64,000 nt of DNA from M30B19 sp041741535 (GCA_041741535.1 JBGSJV010000170.1:1-64000), one strand, 5' to 3'. Counted from the stretch's first letter, positions 44,907 through 53,705 are shown. Made by a program: numbers and translations. The notes: generated from the sequence alone by a model not told the origin.

Positions 44907-46118
44907 TTAGGCTTGGCCTTGCTGCCAAGCTTGATAGGGTTGCAAGTCCAGGTTTCCACAACGCGGCATCTTTTCGATTTGACCCAACAATTCTTCCCGA
45001 CGAATCGGCAGGGTTCGCAGTTGGTAAGCCTGACAATCTTCCAAAGGTCGGTTTACTTGCTTGAGGTCGGGGTTGGCTCGGCGCAACATCTTCTGAATAG
45101 CCGCGCGGCACAAATGCGATAAATCGCGACCACTCCAACCATTCGTCAAGCGAGCCATCTCGTCCAAGTCTGTTGACGGAACGGAAAAACCCCGTCGTGG
45201 CAGCTCCAGTTCCAAAATTTGTCGCCGCGTTTGTTCGTTCGGTGGCGGAATAAAAACCTGCTCGCCGAATCGGCTCAGCAACGCGGGATCCAATGCCCAC
45301 GGCTCATTTGTCGAACCGATGGTCAAAACGAGCGGACATCCCGAACTTTTCGCATGGAGTCCCGCCATTTCCGCCAGCAGGCTACCCATGAACTGAGCAC
45401 TGGCATCCGACCGATTTTCGCCACTGCGACCACACACCAACTTGTCGATTTCGTCGATGAAGACGACACTCGGAGCCATCTGCCGAGCGACCTCGTACAA
45501 GCGTTCCAGCAACTTGCTGCTTTCCCCGTACCATTTGCTGAGGATGTTGCCTGCACTTACCTTGAAAAAGGTCCCGGCAACCGTGTTGCTGACCGCCGCA
45601 GCCACCAAAGTTTTGCCGGTCCCGGGTGGCCCATACAACAAGATCCCCGACGGTTCTTCGATGCGTACACCTGGCGGTCGCTGGGCCAATGACAAGTTCA
45701 AGCGGAACACGATGTCGTCGCGCAGGTCGTCCAAGCCGGCTATTTCCGTCCATTTCACATCGGACTTGTCAATCATCGACATGACTTGGGCCGTCAACGA
45801 ATCCTGATCGTCCGGAGAAACTGTGCGCACGCGATTGGTCTTGTCTGTCGAACTAGGCTTGTCGTTCGATTTGGGCTTGTCTTTGGACCGGGAAGACTTT
45901 GCCGCTACACTGGCCGCACGATAACGCTGTGCCAATTCCAAATAACGTTGTTTGGTTTGGGGAACCACGGCGTTCTCGCTATAGGTTGTCGCCAGCAACG
46001 CCGCGTCATGATAGGCTCGCGCCGCTTTATCCGTTTCGCCGTTGATTTCAAAATCTCGGGCTCGCTGGACAGCTCCTTCCATCAACGAATGCAGCGGTCC
46101 TGTCAAATTAACTTTCAT
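44907..46118 (-). CDS. Vps4-like AAA ATPase with MIT-like N-terminus
   Basis: This 403-residue protein joins an MIT-like three-helix domain (residues about 10-75: AVQRARDFEINGETDKAARAYHDA, then RYLELAQRYRAA) to one AAA domain through a Lys/Ser-rich linker. The AAA part has VKWTEIAGLDDL, Walker A GPPGTGKT, the pore stretch SKWYGESSKLLERLYEVA, Walker B VVFIDEID, the Arg-finger region TNEPWALDPALLSRFGE and the NGWSGRDLSHL helix of meiotic-clade AAA proteins. In eukaryotes and TACK/Asgard archaea this layout is Vps4/CdvC, which disassembles ESCRT-III. The start is ATG 46118; the AAGGA upstream fits. Confidence 0.82.
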   Translation of the reverse strand: MKVNLTGPLHSLMEGAVQRARDFEINGETDKAARAYHDAALLATTYSENAVVPQTKQRYLELAQRYRAASVAAKSSRSKDKPKSNDKPSSTDKTNRVRTVSPDDQDSLTAQVMSMIDKSDVKWTEIAGLDDLRDDIVFRLNLSLAQRPPGVRIEEPSGILLYGPPGTGKTLVAAAVSNTVAGTFFKVSAGNILSKWYGESSKLLERLYEVARQMAPSVVFIDEIDKLVCGRSGENRSDASAQFMGSLLAEMAGLHAKSSGCPLVLTIGSTNEPWALDPALLSRFGEQVFIPPPNEQTRRQILELELPRRGFSVPSTDLDEMARLTNGWSGRDLSHLCRAAIQKMLRRANPDLKQVNRPLEDCQAYQLRTLPIRREELLGQIEKMPRCGNLDLQPYQAWQQGQA

Positions 46119-46168
46119 GATCCTTCTTTCCTTATCGATTCCAGATGGTAGAGGTGAAGCCTGCAGCA

Positions 46169-46816
46169 TTACGTGGCGTAGATCGCCACGGGTGCACGGG
46201 GGTTGAGCCGTAGGTCCATCGGCGAAACTTGCGTGGTCGGCGCTGTCGCTTCCGGCAACGTTGGTAATGTTTCTGCCTTGGCCATTTGCTCCAACCAAAA
46301 ACTCACGGGGTGACTTGTCTGAGAGTCCGTCGGAAGCACATCCGCCTCCCAAGCGGCTTGTTGATGACTGGCTTGCGCCAACTGCTCATGGAGCTGGCGG
46401 AATTCAAGTTGGTTTTTCTGCAGCAACTCTTCCGTCCATTCGCTCGCCGGTAGGCCGTTTGCTCGCAGTTCGATCATCAATTCATATTGACCGGCCTGAC
46501 AGTGCAGCAAATGGACTTGCCGTTCGATCAGATTGCACAACTTCTGTTTGAAGCCGATCCGTTGTTCGATGGCCGCGATCAAACCAGCTTGAATGCGACG
46601 AATCGCGACGCTTTTTGTCGCCAATCCGTCTTGGAAGCAGCGTTGTTTCTCGCGTTCCAAATCTTCTACTTGGCGAACGTAACGACGGCCGTCACTTTCC
46701 AACATCAACCGACAGCCGTGAATCTGTTGGAGTTTCTGCGGCAACGAGGGCTCCGCTGGATTCCATCCCGGAAACAGTCCCATCAACCAAGACCAGAACC
46801 AATTCTTTGTCATCAT
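46169..46816 (-). CDS. Snf7/PspA-like coiled-coil protein, copy 4
   Basis: This 215-residue protein starts at ATG 46816 (GGAG eight bases upstream); an ATG 15 bases earlier and a longer frame are open. It opens with an aromatic amphipathic helix (WFWSWLMGLFPGW) like that of copy 2. A charged helical pair follows (residues about 40-130: RRYVRQVEDLEREKQ; IEQRIGFKQKLCNLIERQVHLL), then a shorter helix (EELLQKNQLEFRQLHEQLAQ) and a Pro/Thr-rich tail. It is 50 bases upstream of the Vps4-like gene. Helix order and the membrane helix suit an ESCRT-III or PspA role, but similarity is weak. Confidence 0.45.
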   Translation of the reverse strand: MMTKNWFWSWLMGLFPGWNPAEPSLPQKLQQIHGCRLMLESDGRRYVRQVEDLEREKQRCFQDGLATKSVAIRRIQAGLIAAIEQRIGFKQKLCNLIERQVHLLHCQAGQYELMIELRANGLPASEWTEELLQKNQLEFRQLHEQLAQASHQQAAWEADVLPTDSQTSHPVSFWLEQMAKAETLPTLPEATAPTTQVSPMDLRLNPRAPVAIYAT

Positions 46817-46984
46817 TTGAGTTTTCTCCATGAAGAAAGGTTTGTGATTGGGCAGCAGCCCATAAACGCTTAGCAAATCGGCGGGAGCGGTGACTGGCGT
46901 ACCACGCCCGACGAAAAGGGTTAAGCGAAAAACGACGCTTGCGAGTGCCATCTGGCATCGACGAGACTCCTAATCTGTTTCAGC

Positions 46985-47092
46985 TGTAACGACGCTCACC
47001 AGATCGTGGCGAGTCTCCACCCCGTCGTAGCGACGCTCGGCAGAGTGTGGTTGCCATCCGCCCCACTCCACGCTCCGGCGAGCGTCACTCCG
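46985..47092. repeat. REP-like GC-rich repeat cluster, family E
   Basis: Two units start GTAACGACGCTCACCAGATC and GTAGCGACGCTCGGCAG. A related arm in the opposite sense (CCACGCTCCGGCGAGCGTC) lets them pair. ACGCTC and GAGCGT form a six-base stem with a four-base loop. It shares a gap with repeat A4, before the coiled-coil copy 4 gene. Confidence 0.55.
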
Positions 47093-47116
47093 GAAGAAAT
47101 TGAACGGCATTAAAGC

Positions 47117-47223
47117 ACTAGGCTTTGTCTCCAAAGGGGTCAGGCCCTTTCGAGAGCATGTAAAACCTCGGACAAAACCGACCCGACCAGAGCGGGTCAG
47201 TTCCCGTTTGAGACCAAGCCTAA
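47117..47223. repeat. REP-like element, family A, full copy (A4)
   Basis: This 107-base copy has the same layout as A2: ACTAGG, TTTGTCTCC, GGGGTCAGG, an A-rich centre and a right arm ending in CCTAAT. Its right end provides the TAG stop (47220-47222) of the adjacent minus gene, as A2 does for GTPase 2. It and repeat E together fill most of the gap from 46817 to 47219. Confidence 0.8.
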
Positions 47224-48266
47224 TGCGATGGCGCGGACGCCAGACAAACGGCATCGGCACATTTCCGCAGCAGGTCGCGGGTGATCTTTAGCAACCGCTG
47301 GTGTTGGGGAACGGACAACTCAAGATGCTGTTGAAGAATACCGGTGCCGAACACGGTGATTTCGGCATCGTTCAATAGCGTTCGGCACTGGGATTGTTTC
47401 ACATCACCGACCAACACCAACAAGTCTTGAATGGCTCGTTTGAGATGTTTGTAGTCGGCACCCAAGTTCGAGTTGTCATTCTCAAAATCCAAGTTCGCGG
47501 CGACAACACGCTGCCACCGCTTGCGTAGCTCCGGCAACGGCCGAACCATCTGATAGATCGTGCCGACATCCATCGCCCAGTCTGGGCCATGTTCCGATAT
47601 CATGGGGTGAACGACAACGATCAGCTCACCGCCTAAGAATCGCCTCTGATCAAAGAGGGGCTCCATGAAGTCGTACAGTCCCGTAATCCAGGCAGCGTCG
47701 GGATCCAGCGACCAGGCCGCAGGAAACGCCAGGTCATGGGTGACCTGACGTGTGTAGCCCGTCAACCCAGCGATGACACGTCCCCAATCACCCGAGTAAA
47801 GGTGAGCGCGAAACTGCTCCAAACATTCTTGCAGATGGTGCAATCGCCCGAGCGCCTGGGGACCAAACCCGGAGATGTATTCCAACGTCGGCAGGACACG
47901 ATCCATCCAGATCTGCAGTCGGGGCATGACCTGCTCGTAATAGTTCTCACTGGAACACCCACCTTCCAAGAATTGGATCGTCAGCTGTTGCATTGGTTGC
48001 AAGAAATCGCGGAGCTGGACACTGGCTTCAAATCCCATGACTTGTCCACCAGTCGTCAAGACGTGTTTTAACTTGTGGGAAGAATACTTTTCGGCTTCTC
48101 CCAAAAAGACCAACTGCTGTGCCTGCTGACTTTGTTCCAATTGGGTTAAGAGTTCATGAATCCAGGCCTCCCAATTTGCCGCGGTTGGCAACAGCTCCGA
48201 CCATGGATTTGGCGCTGGCAATCGAGTGTTGGACGGTGGGTTCGTACTTTGTTCGTTTGATTTCAT
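47220..48266 (-). CDS. Protein of unknown function upstream of the ESCRT-like set
   Basis: This 348-residue protein has no motif I recognise. It is mixed in composition, with long helices and clusters of Trp, Leu and Gln (ANWEAWIHELLTQLEQSQQAQQL; LRDFLQPMQQLTIQF), and a beta-rich central part (GGELIVVVHPM). The frame opens at TTG 48287; I chose ATG 48266 with AACGAG upstream. No signal peptide or membrane helix is seen. Its stop lies inside repeat A4. It sits between a small membrane protein and the ESCRT-like genes, so it may be an adaptor for them. Confidence 0.55.
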   Translation of the reverse strand: MKSNEQSTNPPSNTRLPAPNPWSELLPTAANWEAWIHELLTQLEQSQQAQQLVFLGEAEKYSSHKLKHVLTTGGQVMGFEASVQLRDFLQPMQQLTIQFLEGGCSSENYYEQVMPRLQIWMDRVLPTLEYISGFGPQALGRLHHLQECLEQFRAHLYSGDWGRVIAGLTGYTRQVTHDLAFPAAWSLDPDAAWITGLYDFMEPLFDQRRFLGGELIVVVHPMISEHGPDWAMDVGTIYQMVRPLPELRKRWQRVVAANLDFENDNSNLGADYKHLKRAIQDLLVLVGDVKQSQCRTLLNDAEITVFGTGILQQHLELSVPQHQRLLKITRDLLRKCADAVCLASAPSH

Positions 48267-48427
48267 CGGGGGCTCGTTCTGAATCAAAGCGGGGCAGTGA
48301 AATGTCTGGGCATGAATCGAAATCCGATAGTGGCCAATCCGCTCCGACGGCGTTCACGCCGGTATAGCAGCAGATCGACCACCACGGACGACTCTGATTG
48401 ACTGACAAGTGAAGACCAATGAACGAC

Positions 48428-48985
48428 CTAGCTATTTGCCCATTCGCAATAAAATTCGAACTGGTACGTTTGCAGGGTTAGAATCGCCAGGAAATACAAC
48501 CACCAGGCCGGATCGGTCCAGTAGCCGTGAAACAACCAGAGGCCCAAGCCAGCCATCGCACCCAACAGGAACAACTCCAACCAAAAGAGGAGGCCCATCG
48601 ATTGGGCGCGCACCCCGCGCCGCAACCACCCCATCGTCAGCCAGGGGAGAAGGGCGATGCCAGTGAACCAGAGGGCGACCATCGCCAACTTGGTCGGGAC
48701 AATCGGTACGGAAACCCAAATTTCGCGAGCCGGTTTGTGATCCAAGAAAATTTCGGGGCGGGAAAGTTCCCGCGGACCGTTGCTGATCGGGTCAGGACTC
48801 GTATGGGCGGTCAACTGCAACACGATGGCTGGCCCGGACGGCTGGGCCAACTCCAGTTCTGGTGCGTTTGCCTCCGAACCCATGTGAAGCAGATCGACGA
48901 AACGCCCCTGGTCGAAGGCGTCGTTCGCCAACCACAACAGAGCAATCAATAAGCTGGGTAACAACCAAAAAAACAAACGGGGCAT
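48428..48985 (-). CDS. Small four-helix membrane protein, copy 1
   Basis: This 185-residue protein has one N-terminal helix (residues about 5-22), an extracytoplasmic loop of about 75 residues, then three helices. The same plan is found in the 166-residue protein at 57986. ATG 48985 has GAGGAG upstream. It follows the membrane-anchored kinase by 96 bases and is probably a membrane partner of it. The family is unknown. Confidence 0.55.
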   Translation of the reverse strand: MPRLFFWLLPSLLIALLWLANDAFDQGRFVDLLHMGSEANAPELELAQPSGPAIVLQLTAHTSPDPISNGPRELSRPEIFLDHKPAREIWVSVPIVPTKLAMVALWFTGIALLPWLTMGWLRRGVRAQSMGLLFWLELFLLGAMAGLGLWLFHGYWTDPAWWLYFLAILTLQTYQFEFYCEWANS

Positions 48986-49081
48986 GACTCATCTCCTCTT
49001 CGCAAGTGCAGGAACTCCATCGACCGCATTCGGTCACCTGTCAGAGGTAGGAAATACCGTGGGAAGAGTTTGCGAGGAAAT

Positions 49082-51337
49082 TTAGCTTTTCTCGATGAGC
49101 CAAGTATAAATCAGCGAAATGGGCCACCAAAGGGTGATGATCATCTCAAAGAAAAGCCAAGAAATTGCCCCAAACACCAATTTCTCGGTCACTTTCTGCC
49201 CCAGCAGAAACATGAACAGACTGAACAGTGCCCCCCCGATACACAGCGCAACTACGGCCTCAGAGACCCACGATGTGGTAAATGAGGAACCACCGACAAC
49301 CATCGTCCAGAACCACACGATCCGCCGATATCCAAACCATGTAAAACTCAACGGCAAAAGTGTTAACACGATGAACACGCGGAACGCTTCCTCGTCCGAC
49401 TTCAACCCAAACGGTCCTCGCTTTTTGCGAGCCGAAACTTTCGCGGAAACCGCCACTCGATTCCGATTGTTGGCTCCTAATGTTCCACCATTCTGATGCA
49501 GGTCGGCTTGGGAGTTGATCGCTGCGGACTGCCCCTCCGCTGCACGAATTGCCCTTTTCGGTTGATTCGATTCTTTGGGCAACGCCTTCCACTTGTCCGG
49601 GAGTTCTCGATTGGGCTGCAGACAGCTCAGCTCAAACAGTAGTATTTCCACTCGATCGAACTGCTTGTTGCCCAAGCGAGATTCAATCTCGCTCTCCAAT
49701 ACTTGGACCCGTTTGGCCCGTTCGATCGCTTCCCGGTACAGCTTTTCGTCACGAAATTTTGACGGTAGTCGCTCCAATTCAACGACCGCTTCGGCATAGT
49801 CGCCTCGTTGATAGGCGGCTTGCCAAGAAGGATAATAGCCATCTGGAAAGAGGTAATCCAGTTCGAGAAATTCGTCGAGTGCTTGCTGTCGACTTTTCGC
49901 CAAGTCGTAGAGCGCATGATCTCGAACCGCGACAGGCACTTGCTCCAACAAGGCGATCGATTGTTGATAGTTGCCCCTTTGGATTTCAAAGGTCGCTTTC
50001 TTCGTCAGTTCCAAATGCTCTTGCTGCAGCTTGATCGCCAACTGAGCCTTCCGAGCCTCGACTTGGCGGAGTTCCTCAAGCAAATGACTCAAGTCCGTTC
50101 GTTGCGGAAAGTACTCTAACAATTCGCTCACGAGGGTACTGAGTCCGTCGAGCTGCTTCGAGTTCAATCGCTCTTCAAGTTCGCGTTCGAGGCTCGCTGT
50201 CCGAGCCGCACGAGTTTGAGCCATTTCATAGAGACCACCGTCACGCGTGTCCTCCGGCATCTTCTCTAACAACTCCACCGCTAACGCGTACTCGCTTCGC
50301 TCGACCGCATCTCGAGCGTCCTGCTCCAAGCGTCGCAGTTCGCGCTGCGCCTCCAAATAGCGGGCCGCCGCGGTAGTTGCCGACGGCACCGAAGAAGCAA
50401 AACTTTGGGATTGCCTTCGGGCGGCATCTAGCGCGCGAGAGAAATCTGTGATTTGGGAAAATCTCAAAGCGGGATCGTCTTCCAACGCTTGCTCCAACAC
50501 AGACCGAACCGATGCGTCGACGCGATCGGGCCGGATGATGATGGGCAAGTGTCCGGTCAACATCTGATAGGTTGTCGCCGCCAAGCTCCATTGATCGCTG
50601 CGAGCATCCACTTTTGAAGCATCTCGCCGCTGCTCGGGAGCCATGTAGACTTCCGTCCCCAAAGTATGGTTGGAGCGCGTCAATCCTTTGGAGGCGACAT
50701 TGTGCTTGGCAATGCCAAAGTCAATCAACTTCGGGCGTCCATTCTGATCCAACAGGATATTTGCCGGCTTGATATCCCGGTGAATCACGCCGCCGGAATG
50801 CGCACAACTCAAGGCGTTGCATAGCCGCATCGTCATTCGAATCGCTTCGTCCAATGGCAATACTCGGTCGCGTTTCAAGCGATCTTCCAGTGTTTCACCG
50901 GCCACGTACTCCATGACAAAATAGGGACCCGCTTCGCTTTCTCCCATTTCGTAGATGTGAATAATTCCCTCGTGGGACAGGGCTGCAACGGCACGCGCTT
51001 CGGCCAGAAATCGGTGATGAGACTCTGGCCCGTATGACAGATCCGTTCGAATTTGTTTGATCGCAACTTTGCGCGGCAACTGTTTGTCGTGCGCCAAATA
51101 GACGACCCCCATGCCGCCCTGTCCCAACTGGCGTTCGAACACATATCGTTCCAAGCCAATCATCGGGGGAAACAAGGCGGTCTCCGCATTTCCATTCGGT
51201 GGTACCGTCATCAGACCGGTCGGTCCTGCCGTGTTCGCGTTCAAGTCGCTTACCAAGCGTCGTCGCACGTTTAGATCCGTGTCGCGATCAAGACCTTCGA
51301 GTGGTTCCGCGGTGTCCGGGCTGAGTTTTTCGGTCAT
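49082..51337 (-). CDS. Membrane-anchored Ser/Thr kinase
   Basis: This 751-residue protein has a canonical kinase domain at about residues 65-320: LGQGGMGVVY, VAIK, HRDIKPANIL, LIDFGIAKHN, GTEVYMAPEQR. Residues about 330-600 are charged, with TPR-like or coiled-coil helices. The C-terminal 110 residues hold about four membrane helices, so the kinase faces the cytoplasm. Kinases of this PknB type phosphorylate FHA-recruited substrates; the FHA protein at 40865 is a candidate target. ATG 51337 has no strong SD. It lies downstream of the sigma/anti-sigma-like pair. Confidence 0.85.
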   Translation of the reverse strand: MTEKLSPDTAEPLEGLDRDTDLNVRRRLVSDLNANTAGPTGLMTVPPNGNAETALFPPMIGLERYVFERQLGQGGMGVVYLAHDKQLPRKVAIKQIRTDLSYGPESHHRFLAEARAVAALSHEGIIHIYEMGESEAGPYFVMEYVAGETLEDRLKRDRVLPLDEAIRMTMRLCNALSCAHSGGVIHRDIKPANILLDQNGRPKLIDFGIAKHNVASKGLTRSNHTLGTEVYMAPEQRRDASKVDARSDQWSLAATTYQMLTGHLPIIIRPDRVDASVRSVLEQALEDDPALRFSQITDFSRALDAARRQSQSFASSVPSATTAAARYLEAQRELRRLEQDARDAVERSEYALAVELLEKMPEDTRDGGLYEMAQTRAARTASLERELEERLNSKQLDGLSTLVSELLEYFPQRTDLSHLLEELRQVEARKAQLAIKLQQEHLELTKKATFEIQRGNYQQSIALLEQVPVAVRDHALYDLAKSRQQALDEFLELDYLFPDGYYPSWQAAYQRGDYAEAVVELERLPSKFRDEKLYREAIERAKRVQVLESEIESRLGNKQFDRVEILLFELSCLQPNRELPDKWKALPKESNQPKRAIRAAEGQSAAINSQADLHQNGGTLGANNRNRVAVSAKVSARKKRGPFGLKSDEEAFRVFIVLTLLPLSFTWFGYRRIVWFWTMVVGGSSFTTSWVSEAVVALCIGGALFSLFMFLLGQKVTEKLVFGAISWLFFEMIITLWWPISLIYTWLIEKS

Positions 51338-51425
51338 ATTCGCACGGCTCGTTCCGTCGGCTTGCTACCAATCTCACCTGAACCCAAAACCTTGGCACTC
51401 CGTACAACACGATCATGTCGACTCT

Positions 51426-52241
51426 TTACTCGAAATCGACAACGAACAGGTCGCCCTGTTCCAAAGCATCTGCTGGATGGATGGCGACGACCCACAAGCC
51501 GGGCGGGAGCTGATCGAATCTCACTTCCTGATCTTGCACCGGTTGCTGAGCGACGACGCGGGAATCCGCAGCAAACAACGTACCTACTAACGCGGCCTTC
51601 GGCGGGAATAGCGAATCGACCACTTGGATCGACAGACGCCCTCGGGACTCGGTCGATCCCTCGGTCGCGTCTGTTACATCCAATAACGAAAATTGCAAAC
51701 GATAACGACCGTGCTCTTTCACCAACTCGCCACCAACCTGTTCGCCAATCGGTTGTTCGGTGTCCGCCGAATCACGAAAGTCGAAGGCCAAATTCGGACG
51801 CTGAACTGCCGAGTCCAACAGTTCCACCAATCCCTCGGTCGAACGGACCCACAAGTCCTTGGCAGTTCTTTGGACCGACTCCAGCGCGGCAAAGACCCGC
51901 GCGAATATCGGGTTCTTGGTCTCGGTCGCCAAGAAGTCGTCAACCCGTTGCCGCAGTTCTTGCTTGGCCACCGCTGGCGCCGACTGGAACTCCTCTTCCA
52001 TTCGCGTACGCTGAACTTCGGACAACAGGCGGCTCAATGCAAACATGGCAGCCGGCTGGGACTGGATCTCTTCCAACAGCGCGGTCTCTTCGTTCGAAGT
52101 CATCAGGCCTTCCGCAAAGCACCACAGTTCGGTGTACATCGCTATGTCGACCACCGGATCACCCGACGAGACGACGGGGTCCGCAAAGTTCAGGTAGCGC
52201 AACAGCTGAGCGGGTAGGTTTAGCGTGTTCTCGTTATCCAT
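51426..52241 (-). CDS. Possible anti-sigma-like protein
   Basis: This 271-residue protein has an acidic, helical N-terminal third (TELWCFAEGLMTSNEETALLEEI), a charged linker, and a beta-rich C-terminal domain (RLQFSLLDVTDAT, GRLSIQVVDSL, LWVVAIHPADAL). The N-terminal pattern of a Leu/Glu-rich helix resembles anti-sigma factors, but I see no zinc site. It overlaps the upstream gene by eight bases. No membrane helix is visible, which argues against a classical membrane anti-sigma. The start is ATG 52241; an ATG 36 bases upstream is less likely. Confidence 0.4.
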   Translation of the reverse strand: MDNENTLNLPAQLLRYLNFADPVVSSGDPVVDIAMYTELWCFAEGLMTSNEETALLEEIQSQPAAMFALSRLLSEVQRTRMEEEFQSAPAVAKQELRQRVDDFLATETKNPIFARVFAALESVQRTAKDLWVRSTEGLVELLDSAVQRPNLAFDFRDSADTEQPIGEQVGGELVKEHGRYRLQFSLLDVTDATEGSTESRGRLSIQVVDSLFPPKAALVGTLFAADSRVVAQQPVQDQEVRFDQLPPGLWVVAIHPADALEQGDLFVVDFE

Positions 52242-53481
52242 GGTTTGCTTTTCTTTGGTACAGGCGTTCCAATTCACCGACGATGAATTTCGTCACGCGA
52301 GACAAGTCTTCCCCCACGGATTTACTCCGCTTCCCTAAGACCTCGGCCATTTCTTCGTTGTTGGGCATCGGCCCACCTCCCGCGGTCGTTTCCAAGTTTC
52401 GGATCGCCGCAAGGTAATCGTTACGTCGCTCTTGCAAGCGACGATAATGCCGACAGTACTCGCGAACCACCGGCCACTTCTTTACCAACTCATCAGTCGT
52501 ATCTGAAATTTGCTGCAACGTCTTGGCACTAGCCCACTGCTCGATCGCGAACAACCGCCCTCCATCGATCCCCAAGGCGTGCAATTGCTTTCTCAAATAG
52601 ATTGCGTTGTTCAGTTCCTGCCGCACCAGAAAATTCTTGGCTCCGACTTTGTCCGAAGCGGATTTCAATTGCGCCCGATGCACATTGTTGCGGTGTTCGA
52701 CATGGCTGTTCAAAATGTCCAGCCGATGATCGATCATCGATTCCTTGTGTGACCCTTTTTCGTCGGACTTGGCCACATCCAAAACCAAGTCGTAGTGCTC
52801 GCGGTACATGACGTTACTGACGTAACGCAGCAATTTTTCATCCGACCATGTAGCTAGAATCTGCTTGGATTCAGATACAAATTTCAAGTAATACAACACC
52901 GCCACCGCACGCCTGGCTCTCGAATCTACGGATCGGATCGCCGCCCGCACCCTATCGAACTCCCGCGGGCGAGGTGCCGGGTTCGATCGGCGGGCGGGCG
53001 ATCCTAGTTGGAGCTCTCGAGGCACTCCGTCAACTTCAGACTCGTCCGCCGCCACCGCATTCTCCAGCGGGTCGCTAGTTCCAGACGACGAATCATCCAG
53101 GCGCAAGTGATTTTGCGACACCATCTGATCCCGCACTCCCTTGCTTTTCAAACTGTCGCGCGCGTGATACACCGCGCAACGGGAGAGCCATCGCGCCAAG
53201 TCACCAATTTCTACATTGTAGGGCCGCATGATCGATAGCAGTTCAGTGACCTGGATCAGTCGCAACTCAAATGCTCCCCAGATGTCGTCGAACAACGGTC
53301 GCTGGTTGACGCTCGACAGGAACTTCCGCAACTTGAGTTGAACGATTCCGATCAAGTAGCGATCATTAACGAGTCTTTCAATCGCGGATCTTTGTCGAAT
53401 TTCGTCATCGCTAAACAGGTCTGTCAGCCACGGCTCAACGGGCCACTTGCTCTGATCAACCGGGAGCTCCATTCGACTCAT
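52234..53481 (-). CDS. Possible divergent sigma-factor-like protein
   Basis: This 415-residue protein has a segment near residues 20-110 that recalls ECF sigma region 2: RSAIERLVNDRYLIGIVQL, an acidic DDIW, then ARWLSRCAVYHARDSLKSKG. The remaining 300 residues are helical and highly charged and do not match sigma region 4, so this is uncertain. A unique helical regulator is the alternative. The start is ATG 53481 with GGAAAG seven to nine bases upstream. It overlaps the anti-sigma-like gene and follows the SPFH gene by 250 bases. Confidence 0.4.
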   Translation of the reverse strand: MSRMELPVDQSKWPVEPWLTDLFSDDEIRQRSAIERLVNDRYLIGIVQLKLRKFLSSVNQRPLFDDIWGAFELRLIQVTELLSIMRPYNVEIGDLARWLSRCAVYHARDSLKSKGVRDQMVSQNHLRLDDSSSGTSDPLENAVAADESEVDGVPRELQLGSPARRSNPAPRPREFDRVRAAIRSVDSRARRAVAVLYYLKFVSESKQILATWSDEKLLRYVSNVMYREHYDLVLDVAKSDEKGSHKESMIDHRLDILNSHVEHRNNVHRAQLKSASDKVGAKNFLVRQELNNAIYLRKQLHALGIDGGRLFAIEQWASAKTLQQISDTTDELVKKWPVVREYCRHYRRLQERRNDYLAAIRNLETTAGGGPMPNNEEMAEVLGKRSKSVGEDLSRVTKFIVGELERLYQRKANHG

Positions 53482-53676
53482 GTATCGACTTTCCAGCGTG
53501 GTTTGGCGGACTTTAGTTCGTCCGGCAATCTTAATCCGGCCACGAGCTGAAAGCAACCGAATGCGTTTGCCACTCTGGCTCGCATGGCCGTTTTGTCGAG
53601 GTCATGTTGCCGGGACCCGCGATTGCAATGCCGTGACAACCCGGTCACGTATCCAAGCCAACCCTGGCTCGACGAT

Positions 53677-53705
53677 CACGAAGCTGCGACCACGAAGCTG
53701 CGACC
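53677..53705. repeat. Short tandem repeat in gap after SPFH gene
   Basis: The 14-base unit CACGAAGCTGCGAC occurs about twice in tandem. It lies just upstream of the sigma-like gene, in the 250-base gap after the SPFH gene. It may be an operator or leader feature; nothing else was seen in the gap. Confidence 0.4.
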
